In this document: in pieces, positions 8,790 through 18,565 of the stretch
How positions within the stretch are numbered: the stretch's first letter is position 1
How the letters are laid out: each line of letters begins with the position of its first letter
Assembly: GCF_000717655.1 (NCBI RefSeq)
Contig: NZ_JNZY01000026.1
Span: 1 to 64,000 of the forward strand
Source of the DNA: Streptomyces katrae
Lineage (GTDB): Bacteria; Actinomycetota; Actinomycetes; Streptomycetales; Streptomycetaceae
Direction: 5' to 3'
DNA length: 64,000 bases
Program-made: the position numbers and the translations under genes
The notes under the pieces: model-generated
Database searches by the model: none
The model's input: only the letters and a program-made list of their open reading frames with translations
Told to the model about the DNA's origin: nothing

Positions 8790-8865
8790 GGGTCCGTACC
8801 CCAGCTGGCCGAGAGGGCGCCGGTTTAGGTCCGGTGTGTCGTGGGTTCGAGTCCCACCGGGCCCA
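8790..8865 (+). tRNA. tRNA-Leu (anticodon UAG) with a short variable loop
   Basis: The acceptor stem GGGTCCG/CGGGCCC has seven pairs. The D arm has three pairs and a GG in its loop. The anticodon stem GCCGG/CCGGT encloses TTTAGGT, giving UAG at 8826-8828 with G37. The T arm GTGGG-TTCGAGT-CCCAC is perfect and the discriminator is A. CCA is not encoded. The variable region is only GTGTC (8836-8840), whereas bacterial tRNA-Leu normally has a long variable arm. Identity rests on the anticodon. Confidence 0.85.
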
Positions 8866-8873
8866 CTCCACGG

Positions 8874-8906
8874 AGGCCCCGTGCGCGATTTCTGCGTACG
8901 GGGCCT
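8874..8906 (+). terminator. Hairpin after tRNA-Leu
   Basis: AGGCCCCGT/ACGGGGCCT plus four inner pairs form a 13-bp stem just after the tRNA and 20 bp before the convergent rdgB stop, so it may serve both transcripts. Confidence 0.65.
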
Positions 8907-8926
8907 TCGGCGTGGCAGACCCGGGC

Positions 8927-9541
8927 TCAGCCCAGCAAGGCGCGGATGAACGGGACCAGGGCTCGGAAGGCCTGGCCGCGGTGGGAGATGGCGTTCTTTT
9001 CCGCCGGGGTGAGTTCCGCGCAGGTGCGGGTGTCGCCCTCGGGCTGGAGGATCGGGTCGTAGCCGAAGCCGCCGGTGCCGGAGGGGGTGTGGCGGAGGGT
9101 GCCGGGGAGGCGGCCTTCCACGACGCGTTCGGTGCCGTCCGGGAGGGCCAGGGCCGCCGCGCACGCGAAGTGGGCTCCGCGGTGTTCGTCGGCGATGTCC
9201 CCGAGCTGGGCCAGCAGCAGGTCCAGGTTCGCCTTGTCGTCGCCGTGCGTACCCGCCCACCGCGCCGAGAAGATGCCGGGGGCGCCGTTCAGGACGTCCA
9301 CGCAGAGGCCGGAGTCGTCGGCGATCGCCGGCAGGCCGGTGGCCCGGGCCAGGGCGTGGGCCTTGAGGAGGGCGTTCTCGGCGAAGGTGACGCCCGTCTC
9401 CTTGACGTCCGGGATCTGCGGGTACGCGTCCGCGCCGACCAGCTCGTGCGGCAGGCCGGCGTCGGACAGGATGGCGTGGAGCTCGGCGATTTTGCCCGCG
9501 TTGCGGGTGGCGAGGATCAGGCTGCTGGTCATGCCGTCCAT
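8927..9541 (-). CDS. rdgB: XTP/dITP pyrophosphatase (Ham1/RdgB)
   Basis: This enzyme hydrolyses non-canonical purine nucleoside triphosphates (XTP, dITP, ITP) to monophosphate and pyrophosphate, which keeps deaminated bases out of DNA. The N-terminal ATRNAGKIAEL substrate loop, the DDSGLCVDVL motif and the ARWAG segment are typical. It has 204 residues from ATG 9541, preceded by GGAGGGG. An in-frame ATG nine bases later is less well placed. It lies downstream of rph on the same strand, as in many actinobacteria. Confidence 0.95.
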   Translation of the reverse strand: MDGMTSSLILATRNAGKIAELHAILSDAGLPHELVGADAYPQIPDVKETGVTFAENALLKAHALARATGLPAIADDSGLCVDVLNGAPGIFSARWAGTHGDDKANLDLLLAQLGDIADEHRGAHFACAAALALPDGTERVVEGRLPGTLRHTPSGTGGFGYDPILQPEGDTRTCAELTPAEKNAISHRGQAFRALVPFIRALLG

Positions 9542-9570
9542 TATCCGGTCCCCTCCGGGCGGGTGGCGGT

Positions 9571-9957
9571 TCAGCCCGGGGTGCAGACCTTCGACAGTTC
9601 CTGCGCCGCGTCGGCGACGGGCTGGATGTCGGGGTTCGGGTTGCCGTTCTCGATGGCCGTGCGGACGTTCTTCACCGCCGTCGTCATGGAGGAGACGGCC
9701 TTGCTGAGGTCGGCGTTGTCCGTCTGGTCGCCGACCTTCTTGAGGTTCGTCTCGATCTGGTTCAGCGCGTTCTGGGCGTCCTGCGGGCTGTTGCCGGCCT
9801 GGGAGACCGCCTGCTGGAGATCGTTCGCGCCGTCCGTGATGGCCACCGCCGTGTTCGCGCAGTCCATCGCCGTCGAGATCGCGTCACAGGACGTCAGCGC
9901 CGGGACGGCGAGAGCCGCGGCGAGCACGACCGCCGCTATGCGGTGCTTCGGGTTCAT
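9571..9957 (-). CDS. Small putative lipoprotein
   Basis: The 128-residue protein has a basic N-terminus, a hydrophobic stretch and an LTSC lipobox with the lipidated Cys at 24. The mature part is helical and rich in Asn, Gln and Asp, with no enzyme motif I recognise. It lies between rph and rdgB on the same strand. ATG 9957 is used because the signal peptide begins exactly there. Function is unknown. Confidence 0.82.
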   Translation of the reverse strand: MNPKHRIAAVVLAAALAVPALTSCDAISTAMDCANTAVAITDGANDLQQAVSQAGNSPQDAQNALNQIETNLKKVGDQTDNADLSKAVSSMTTAVKNVRTAIENGNPNPDIQPVADAAQELSKVCTPG

Positions 9958-10061
9958 GGTTCGGGTCTCCCAGGATCGGCACGGATGCGAGGACGGGCGC
10001 ACGGCTTTGACACCGTGCGCCCGTATGCAAGGGGACGCAGGAGCGCGCCCCGTGGTTCTGC

Positions 10062-10787
<726 letters not shown>

Positions 10788-10820
10788 GCGTCCGAGCCTA
10801 GTCGGTGCGCGGATACGCGA

Positions 10821-10853
10821 AGACCCCGTCCGGGCGGGTGCGGGACGGGGCCT
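10821..10853 (-). terminator. Hairpin terminator of nagF
   Basis: Read on the minus strand, AGGCCCCGTCC pairs with GGACGGGGTCT (one G-U wobble) around a ten-base loop. It lies between the nagF stop and rph. Confidence 0.6.
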
Positions 10854-10904
10854 CGTGGAGGGTGTGCGAGCGGGAGTTCGGCTCGCGCGGCGCTGACTGC
10901 GTGG

Positions 10905-11138
10905 TTACATCATGTCTTCGATGTCGGCGGCGATCGGGTCGGCGTCGGTGCCGATGACGACCTGGATCGCGGTGCCCATCTTGACGACGCCGTGGGCGCC
11001 GGCGGCCTTCAGGGCGGCTTCGTCGACCTTGCTGGGGTCGATGACCTCGGTGCGCAGGCGGGTGATGCAGCCCTCGACCTCTTCGATGTTGTCGATGCCG
11101 CCGAGCCCGGCGACGATCTTCTCAGCCTTGGTGGCCAT
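10905..11138 (-). CDS. nagF: PTS N-acetylglucosamine EIIB component
   Basis: This small cytoplasmic phosphocarrier of 77 residues takes phosphate from EIIA onto Cys-24 (in EEVEGCITRLR) and passes it to incoming sugar at the EIIC permease. The fold and length match stand-alone EIIB of the glucose/GlcNAc family. It is divergent from two EIIC genes, the arrangement I recall for nagF-nagE1-nagE2 in S. coelicolor. No EIIA gene is in the window, so EIIA must come from elsewhere. Confidence 0.92.
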   Translation of the reverse strand: MATKAEKIVAGLGGIDNIEEVEGCITRLRTEVIDPSKVDEAALKAAGAHGVVKMGTAIQVVIGTDADPIAADIEDMM

Positions 11139-11319
11139 GTGTTTCTCCCTGGAGTTCTACGAAGAACGAGTCTCGGCGGCCCTGTTCCAGCCAGCGCGGT
11201 CCGCTTTGTCACGGTAGCCCACTGTTGGCCCAGCTACGCGAGCGCGGGTCCGGCTTCTGTCGAATGATGACGATCAGCGGCAACCTGCCCTCCGGGCGGG
11301 TGAGTGCGACCGCACCATA

Positions 11320-11335
11320 AGTGGTCTACACCAGT
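11320..11335. promoter_or_regulatory. DasR-responsive element (dre) upstream of nagE1
   Basis: The 16-mer AGTGGTCTACACCAGT is a near-perfect palindrome that fits the DasR consensus ACTGGTCTAGACCACT. It lies 50 bases before the nagE1 start and between divergent nagF and nagE1. GlcN-6-P or GlcNAc-6-P releases DasR from such sites. Confidence 0.88.
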
Positions 11336-11384
11336 GTGCCGTACGGGGCGCACCTGCCCAAACGGGCCCGCCAGGAGGACGCCG

Positions 11385-12686
11385 ATGAGCGCGAGCAGTG
11401 CCGAAGCAGCACCGCAGCCGAAGTGGTGGAGCGGCTTGTACCCGGGGTTGCAGAAGATGGGGCGCAGTCTTCAGCTGCCGATCGCGGTGCTGCCCGCGGC
11501 CGGGCTCCTCAACGGGCTGGGGCAGCCCGGCGTCTTGGGCGAGGAGGGCCTGAACTGGACGATCGTGGCCAAGGTGATGGTGGCCGCGGGCGGCGCCCTG
11601 CTGAACGCGGACATCGGACTGCCGCTGCTCTTCTGCGTCGGTGTCGCGATCGGCATGGCCAAGAAGGCGGACGGTTCGACGGCCCTCGCGGCGGTGGCGG
11701 GCTTCCTGGTCTACCGGGGTGTGCTGCACGCCTTTCCCAACATCTGCCCGGTCGGCACCGCGGACATCGGCGGCGGCTGCCTGGGGCCGAACAACACGTT
11801 CGTGGAGTTCACGTACCAGAACCCCGGGGTGTTCGGCGGCATCGTCATGGGGCTGCTGGCCGCCTGGTTCTGGCAGCGCTTCCACCGGGTGAAGCTGGTG
11901 GACTGGCTGGGCTTCTTCAACGGCCGCCGGCTGGTGCCGATCATCATGTCGTTCGTGGCGATCGGGTTCGCCGCGCTCTGCCTGTGGATCTGGCCGCCGG
12001 TCGGCAGCGCGCTGGAGAGCTTCTCCGACTGGCTGGTGGGGCTGGGTTCTTGGGGCTCCGGCATCTTCGGCGTGGCCAACCGCGCGCTGCTGGTGATCGG
12101 CCTGCACCAGTTCCTGAACGTGCCGGTGTGGTTCCAGTTCGGCAGCTACACCAAGCCGGACGGGACGACGGTGCACGGTGACATCAACATGTTCCTGGCG
12201 GGTGACCCGAACGCCGGGCAGTTCCTGACCGGCTTCTTCCCGATCATGATGTTCGCGCTTCCTGCGGCGGCGCTGGCGATCACGCACTGTGCGAAGCCGC
12301 AGCGGCGCAAGGAGGTCGCCGGTCTGATGCTGTCGGTCGGCCTGACCTCGTTCGTGACGGGCATCACGGAGCCGATCGAGTACTCGTTCCTCTTCGTCGC
12401 GCCGGTGCTGTACGCGATCCACGCGGTGCTGACGGGCGTGTCGATGGCGGTGACGTGGGCGCTGGGCGTTCACGACGGGTTCAGCTTCTCGGCGGGCCTG
12501 ATCGACTACCTCATCAACTTCGGCCTGGCGACGAAGCCCTTGCTGATCATTCCGATCGGCCTGTGTTTCGCGGTGGTGTACTACGTCGTATTCCGCTTCG
12601 CGATCACGAAGTTCGACATCCCGACCCCGGGCCGGGAGTCGGACGAGGAGATCGCGGCGATGCAGGCGGACAACACGAAGGCGTAA
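11385..12686 (+). CDS. nagE1: PTS N-acetylglucosamine EIIC permease
   Basis: This membrane subunit of the GlcNAc phosphotransferase system has 433 residues and about ten helices. The conserved EIIC segments FLAGDPNAGQFLTGFFPIMM and TGITEPIEYSFLF carry the sugar-site residues. ATG 11385 follows GGAGGA; the longer frame from 11304 would run into the dre operator. It is about 60% similar by eye to the next gene. It lacks fused EIIB/EIIA domains and so depends on the separate EIIB. Confidence 0.9.
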   Translation: MSASSAEAAPQPKWWSGLYPGLQKMGRSLQLPIAVLPAAGLLNGLGQPGVLGEEGLNWTIVAKVMVAAGGALLNADIGLPLLFCVGVAIGMAKKADGSTALAAVAGFLVYRGVLHAFPNICPVGTADIGGGCLGPNNTFVEFTYQNPGVFGGIVMGLLAAWFWQRFHRVKLVDWLGFFNGRRLVPIIMSFVAIGFAALCLWIWPPVGSALESFSDWLVGLGSWGSGIFGVANRALLVIGLHQFLNVPVWFQFGSYTKPDGTTVHGDINMFLAGDPNAGQFLTGFFPIMMFALPAAALAITHCAKPQRRKEVAGLMLSVGLTSFVTGITEPIEYSFLFVAPVLYAIHAVLTGVSMAVTWALGVHDGFSFSAGLIDYLINFGLATKPLLIIPIGLCFAVVYYVVFRFAITKFDIPTPGRESDEEIAAMQADNTKA

Positions 12687-12705
12687 CGGACGCTCCACCG
12701 TGTCG

Positions 12706-12736
12706 AGGCCCTCGGATCCACGGGATCCGGGGGCCT
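12706..12736 (+). terminator. Strong hairpin terminator of nagE1
   Basis: A 14-bp stem (AGGCCCTCGGATCC / GGATCCGGGGGCCT, one T-G pair) with a three-base loop is followed by TCCG. It separates nagE1 from the nagE2 promoter region. Confidence 0.75.
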
Positions 12737-12776
12737 TCCGCTTGTGCCGGGCCGCGGGTGGCCCACTGGAGCCGAG

Positions 12777-12792
12777 TGTGGTGTAGACCACA
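12777..12792. promoter_or_regulatory. Distal dre (DasR) site upstream of nagE2
   Basis: TGTGGTGTAGACCACA matches the DasR palindrome with GGT...ACC half-sites. It is about 185 bp before the nagE2 start, upstream of the likely promoter. Confidence 0.8.
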
Positions 12793-12832
12793 GGAAATCG
12801 AAGGTTCCTTATCTATCCCCGACCATGCTACA

Positions 12833-12865
12833 ACTGGTCTACACCACGGATTGGTGTAGACCACG
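12833..12865. promoter_or_regulatory. Tandem dre (DasR) sites over the nagE2 promoter
   Basis: Two 16-mers, ACTGGTCTACACCACG (12833-12848) and ATTGGTGTAGACCACG (12850-12865), are separated by one base. The first overlaps a possible -10 TACAAC at 12829-12834, which has TTCCTT 18 bp upstream. Bound DasR would therefore block polymerase. Confidence 0.85.
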
Positions 12866-12960
12866 CAAGCCCGGTCCGGAGCTCGCGTACCCCCGTTCTG
12901 AGACGCCGCCATCCCCCGGTTGCACCCCCTGGGCGGCGCCTTGCCTTCTGGAGGAAGCCC

Positions 12961-14217
<1,257 letters not shown>

Positions 14218-14238
14218 CCACGGCGCCGCCTGCGGCGA

Positions 14239-14273
14239 AGCCCCCGCCCTCCCTTCCCGGGAGAGCGGGGGCT
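14239..14273 (+). terminator. Terminator of nagE2
   Basis: AGCCCCCGC pairs with GCGGGGGCT, and an inner CTCCC/GGGAG extends the stem. TTCCTCGT follows. The convergent metallo-hydrolase stop lies 30 bp further. Confidence 0.7.
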
Positions 14274-14302
14274 TCCTCGTGCGTACGACCGCAGCGCCGC
14301 AC

Positions 14303-15055
14303 TCAGACCTCGTAGACGGCGCCCGCGTACGCGAGGTCGACCGGACCGTCGTAGGCCGCGCGGGCGTCTGCGAGGTTCTGGCGGGCGTCCGTCCACGGCG
14401 GGATGTGCGTCAGGACGAGCCGGCCGACCCTGCCGCCGCGCGCGAACTCCCCGGCCTCGCGGCCGTTGAGGTGGAGGTCCGGGATGTCCTCCTTGCCGTG
14501 CGTGAAGGAGGCCTCGCACAGGAACAGGTCCGTGCCCTCGGCGAGCATCCCCAGCTCGGGGCAGACACCCGTGTCGCCGGAGTACGTGAGGGAGCGGCCG
14601 CCGTGCTCGACGCGGATGCCGTAGGCCTCCACGGGGTGGCTGACCCGCTCGGTGCGCACCGTGAACGGACCGATCTCGAAGCTGCCGGACTTCAGGGTCC
14701 GGAAGTCGAAGACCTCGCTCATGGAGCGCTCGTCGGGGACGTCCTCGTAGGCGGTCGTCAAGCGCTTCTCGGTGCCCTCGGGGCCGTAGACGGGGATCGT
14801 GCCGCAGCGGCCGCCCTCGTGCCGGTAGTAGCGGGCGACGAAGTAGCCGCACATGTCGATGCAGTGGTCGGCGTGCAGATGGCTCAGGAAGATCGCGTCG
14901 AGGTCGTAGAGACCGACGTGGCGCTGCAGTTCGCCGAGGGCGCCGTTGCCCATGTCGAGGAGCAGCCGGAAGCCGTCGGCCTCGACGAGGTAGCTCGAAC
15001 AGGCCGATTCCGCGGACGGGAACGACCCCGAGCAGCCGACGACGGTGAGCTTCAT
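14303..15055 (-). CDS. MBL-fold (RNase Z-like) metallo-hydrolase
   Basis: This 250-residue protein has the metal-binding motif SHLHADH (His-59, 61, 64, Asp-63), a later GDTG metal ligand segment and a C-terminal LTHIPPW motif. It resembles the ElaC/RNase Z-like branch, but I see no long exosite arm, so tRNA processing is not implied. The substrate is unknown. ATG 15055 is preceded by GGAGG. It is convergent with nagE2. Confidence 0.88.
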   Translation of the reverse strand: MKLTVVGCSGSFPSAESACSSYLVEADGFRLLLDMGNGALGELQRHVGLYDLDAIFLSHLHADHCIDMCGYFVARYYRHEGGRCGTIPVYGPEGTEKRLTTAYEDVPDERSMSEVFDFRTLKSGSFEIGPFTVRTERVSHPVEAYGIRVEHGGRSLTYSGDTGVCPELGMLAEGTDLFLCEASFTHGKEDIPDLHLNGREAGEFARGGRVGRLVLTHIPPWTDARQNLADARAAYDGPVDLAYAGAVYEV

Positions 15056-15260
15056 GGAGCGAGAACCTCCGGGGACGGTCCGTGGACGGAATGCGGGCCG
15101 TGCGTGGGTCGAGCGTAAGGCGCAAAACGTCGGGTCGCTCCTCCGCGGCAGGCCGTTGTGGGGGGAATCACCTGTGCTGTCACCCGGGGGAGCGACGGTG
15201 GGCACGGGCGTGCCGGTGCACTGCCGTGCTGAGGGGTCCGGGCGCGGCTACCTTCGGAAT

Positions 15261-15680
15261 ATGGACACGTCCTGGTGGCCCGCGGCGGCCGCGGTGGTGG
15301 CCGTGGTTCTGGTCGTGCTGGTCGCGGGGCGGCGGCCGGGCATGCCCCGGCGGGCCCCGCCACCGCACGGGCCGGGTGCGGCGCCGCGGCCCCGGGCGGG
15401 TGAGCTGTGGTGTCTGGCGGACGGGCGGCTGTGCCTGGTGCTGGCCGTGTCGTCCGTGCGGGCCCACCGGGCGCGGGTCGCGTGGATCACCGGGAAGTAC
15501 GACGACCGGCGGGCCGGGGTGATCCCGCTGCCCCCGGGGACGGTGGGCGCGCAGGGCCGGGCGAGCTTCCTGGAGGCGGACCGGCCGGCGGAGGTGTGGG
15601 TGTGGGAGTTCCGGAGCCGGCTGGGCGTGCTGGATCCTGCGGTGTGGGACGAGGTCAAGGGACTCGGAGGTGGCTCGTGA
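15261..15680 (+). CDS. Membrane-anchored protein, PemK/MazF-like C-terminus (tentative)
   Basis: The 139-residue protein has one N-terminal membrane helix (about 6-23), a basic Pro-rich linker, and a small beta-rich domain starting GELWCLADGRLCLVLAVSS. That layout recalls PemK/MazF-like folds, but the active-site residues cannot be confirmed, so toxin function is not claimed. Its stop overlaps the next GTG by four bases (GTGA), so the pair is coupled. Confidence 0.7.
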   Translation: MDTSWWPAAAAVVAVVLVVLVAGRRPGMPRRAPPPHGPGAAPRPRAGELWCLADGRLCLVLAVSSVRAHRARVAWITGKYDDRRAGVIPLPPGTVGAQGRASFLEADRPAEVWVWEFRSRLGVLDPAVWDEVKGLGGGS

Positions 15681-16027
15681 TCCGGTTGCGGCGTGTGTAC
15701 GACCCCCCGGAGCCGGAGGAGGACGGCGTACGGGTGCTCGTGGACCGGCTGTGGCCGCGGGGCCTGGCGAAAGCGGCGGCGGGGGTGGACGAATGGCCCA
15801 AGGCGGTGACGCCGTCCGGGGAACTGCGCAAGTGGTTCCACGGGGGCGGGGGCACGGCGCAGGAGTTCCGGGCCCGCTACGAGGAGGAGCTGGCGGCGCC
15901 GGACGCGGCGGCGGAACTGGACCGGCTGCGCACGCTGGCCGAGGCGGGCCCGGTCACACTCCTGACCGCGGTCAAGGACCCCGCGTCGAGCCACGCCGCC
16001 ATCCTGGCGGAGCTGTTGACCGGGTGA
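15677..16027 (+). CDS. DUF488 family protein
   Basis: This 116-residue protein has the family hallmarks RRVYDPPEPEEDGVRVLVDR, then LWPRGL and the WFHGG segment near the middle. DUF488 proteins are cytoplasmic and uncharacterised, with a proposed nucleic-acid or redox role. GTG 15677 has GGAGG six bases upstream and overlaps the previous stop by GTGA. Confidence 0.88.
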   Translation: MIRLRRVYDPPEPEEDGVRVLVDRLWPRGLAKAAAGVDEWPKAVTPSGELRKWFHGGGGTAQEFRARYEEELAAPDAAAELDRLRTLAEAGPVTLLTAVKDPASSHAAILAELLTG

Positions 16028-16035
16028 CGTTCCCT

Positions 16036-16080
16036 GCCGGGCACCGGGGCCTCCGTGGAGGGGCCTGGTGGCCCGGCTTT
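16036..16080 (+). terminator. Imperfect long hairpin with T3
   Basis: GCCGGGC...GCCCGGC arms with further inner pairing around CCTCCGTGGAGG are followed by TTT, nine bases after the DUF488 stop. Confidence 0.5.
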
Positions 16081-16562
16081 CGGGCTCATGGGCGAGGCCT
16101 CGGCCGATCACCGTCCGGGGGCCTCTCCCCGGTGCCTCGTTTCCGGCGGGGCTGCATCCGGCGGCTGGTAGGAGCACCGGGGGGTGAGGGCACTGCGGTG
16201 GTGAGTCGAGGACGAGCGGTCACCGCCGAACGCGGGCCGGATGCGGAGAGGATCCGCGAGCCGACACGAACGTCCGGAGTGGCACCGCCCGGCCGCGGAC
16301 CGCTCCCGCTCCGTGAGGCGGCGCTGCGCCGAAACCTCCGCCGCGGGACGGTCCGGGCCCCGTGGGCCCCGGGCCGGTCCCGCCCGCCGCCGGACCGCTG
16401 CGCGGTGCCTGCGCCCCGCCCCGTCCTCTCGCCGTTTCCCGGGCCACGCCCCGGGCCCCGTTGCGTCTGCGGCGCCGCTGTCGGGGCGCCGCCCCCGAAC
16501 CCCCGCGCCTCTGACGCCGGCGGGGCTGGATTTCGCCCGGCGGAGCGGGGCGGGCTGCGGGG
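16081..16562. other. Gene-free stretch between DUF488 and cysM
   Basis: About 480 bases without an ORF I can support. Open frames here on both strands lack a ribosome site and recognisable content. I see no tRNA, tandem repeat or clear operator. The 3' end of the cysM transcript should fall in the right-hand part. Confidence 0.5.
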
Positions 16563-17800
<1,238 letters not shown>

Positions 17801-17855
17801 GGCAGGCTCCAGTTGTGAAGTGATGCGGGAGGGGCTTAAGGGCGCGCGGCGCATG

Positions 17856-17874
17856 GGCCCCCGCGCGAGGGGCC
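17856..17874 (-). promoter_or_regulatory. Hairpin between leader ORF and cysO
   Basis: GGCCCC/GGGGCC, a six-pair stem with a seven-base loop, lies 8 bp after the leader ORF stop and about 55 bp before the cysO start. It could be part of an attenuator or simply a weak hairpin. Confidence 0.35.
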
Positions 17875-17881
17875 GTGGTGC

Positions 17882-17989
17882 TCAGGCGGCAGGACAGATG
17901 CTGCTGGCGAGGCGGCACAGGTCGACGTGCAGCCGCGCCACAAGCAGGAGCCTGCTGGGCGTCTCGATGCTCACGTCGTGGGGAACCAT
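17882..17989 (-). CDS. Short cysteine-containing leader peptide
   Basis: This 35-residue ORF reads MVPHDVSIETPSRLLLVARL then HVDLCRLASSICPAA, with Cys at 25 and 32. The RLHVDLCRLAS core matches a family of short Streptomyces leader peptides that I recall lying upstream of sulfur-metabolism genes. It sits between mec and cysO on the cysO strand, so translation through its Cys codons could tune cysO-cysM expression. No strong ribosome site is seen, and a nearby GTG (Val-6) is a possible alternative start. Confidence 0.7.
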   Translation of the reverse strand: MVPHDVSIETPSRLLLVARLHVDLCRLASSICPAA

Positions 17990-18066
17990 GCGGTCATGTT
18001 AACGATTCCCGGTCCCCCGTTTGGAGTGTGATCCCGCATCGTGGACGCAAACCGCTCACATCGTGG

Positions 18067-18489
18067 TCAATAGGCCTCGACGACCCGTACTTCCTCCTCC
18101 GTGATGACGCCTTCGACGATCCGGTACGAGCGGAACTGGAACTCCCCGAGGCCGTCGGTGTCCGCCGTCGAGACCAGCACGTAGTGCGCGCCCGGCTCGT
18201 TCGCGTACGTGATGTCCGTACGGGAGGGGTAGGCCTCGGTGGCGGTGTGCGAGTGGTAGACGATCACGGGGTCCTCGTCCCGGTCGTCGAGCTCGCGGTA
18301 CAGCTTCAGCAGATCCTTCGAGTCGAACTCGTAGAACGTGGGCGAGCGGGCCGCGTTGAGCATCGGGACGAACCGCTCGGGGCGGTCGGTGCCCGCCGGT
18401 CCGGCCACGACGCCGCACGCCTCGTCCGGGTGGTCCTTGCGGGCGTGCTCGACGATCTGGTCGTACAGCGCCTGGGTAAGGGTCAGCAT
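18067..18489 (-). CDS. mec: JAMM/MPN+ metalloprotease Mec
   Basis: This 140-residue zinc protease has the JAMM motif H-x-H-x7-S-x2-D at His-79, His-81, Ser-89 and Asp-92, and the catalytic Glu-23 in DEACG. In M. tuberculosis, Mec releases cysteine from the CysO-cysteine adduct. Here it may also trim the Ser-Val tail of CysO. The gene is upstream of the leader ORF, cysO and cysM on the same strand. Confidence 0.93.
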   Translation of the reverse strand: MLTLTQALYDQIVEHARKDHPDEACGVVAGPAGTDRPERFVPMLNAARSPTFYEFDSKDLLKLYRELDDRDEDPVIVYHSHTATEAYPSRTDITYANEPGAHYVLVSTADTDGLGEFQFRSYRIVEGVITEEEVRVVEAY

Positions 18490-18509
18490 GAGCGACAGGA
18501 TAAGCAGAC

Positions 18510-18546
18510 GGGCCCTCCCGTACCGAGATGTGGTACGAGAGGGCCC
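18510..18546 (-). terminator. Terminator of the amino-acid permease gene
   Basis: GGGCCCTC and GAGGGCCC plus an inner GTACC/GGTAC form a long stem between the permease stop and the mec start. Confidence 0.7.
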
Positions 18547-18565
18547 GAATGCTGGACAGAGGTGG

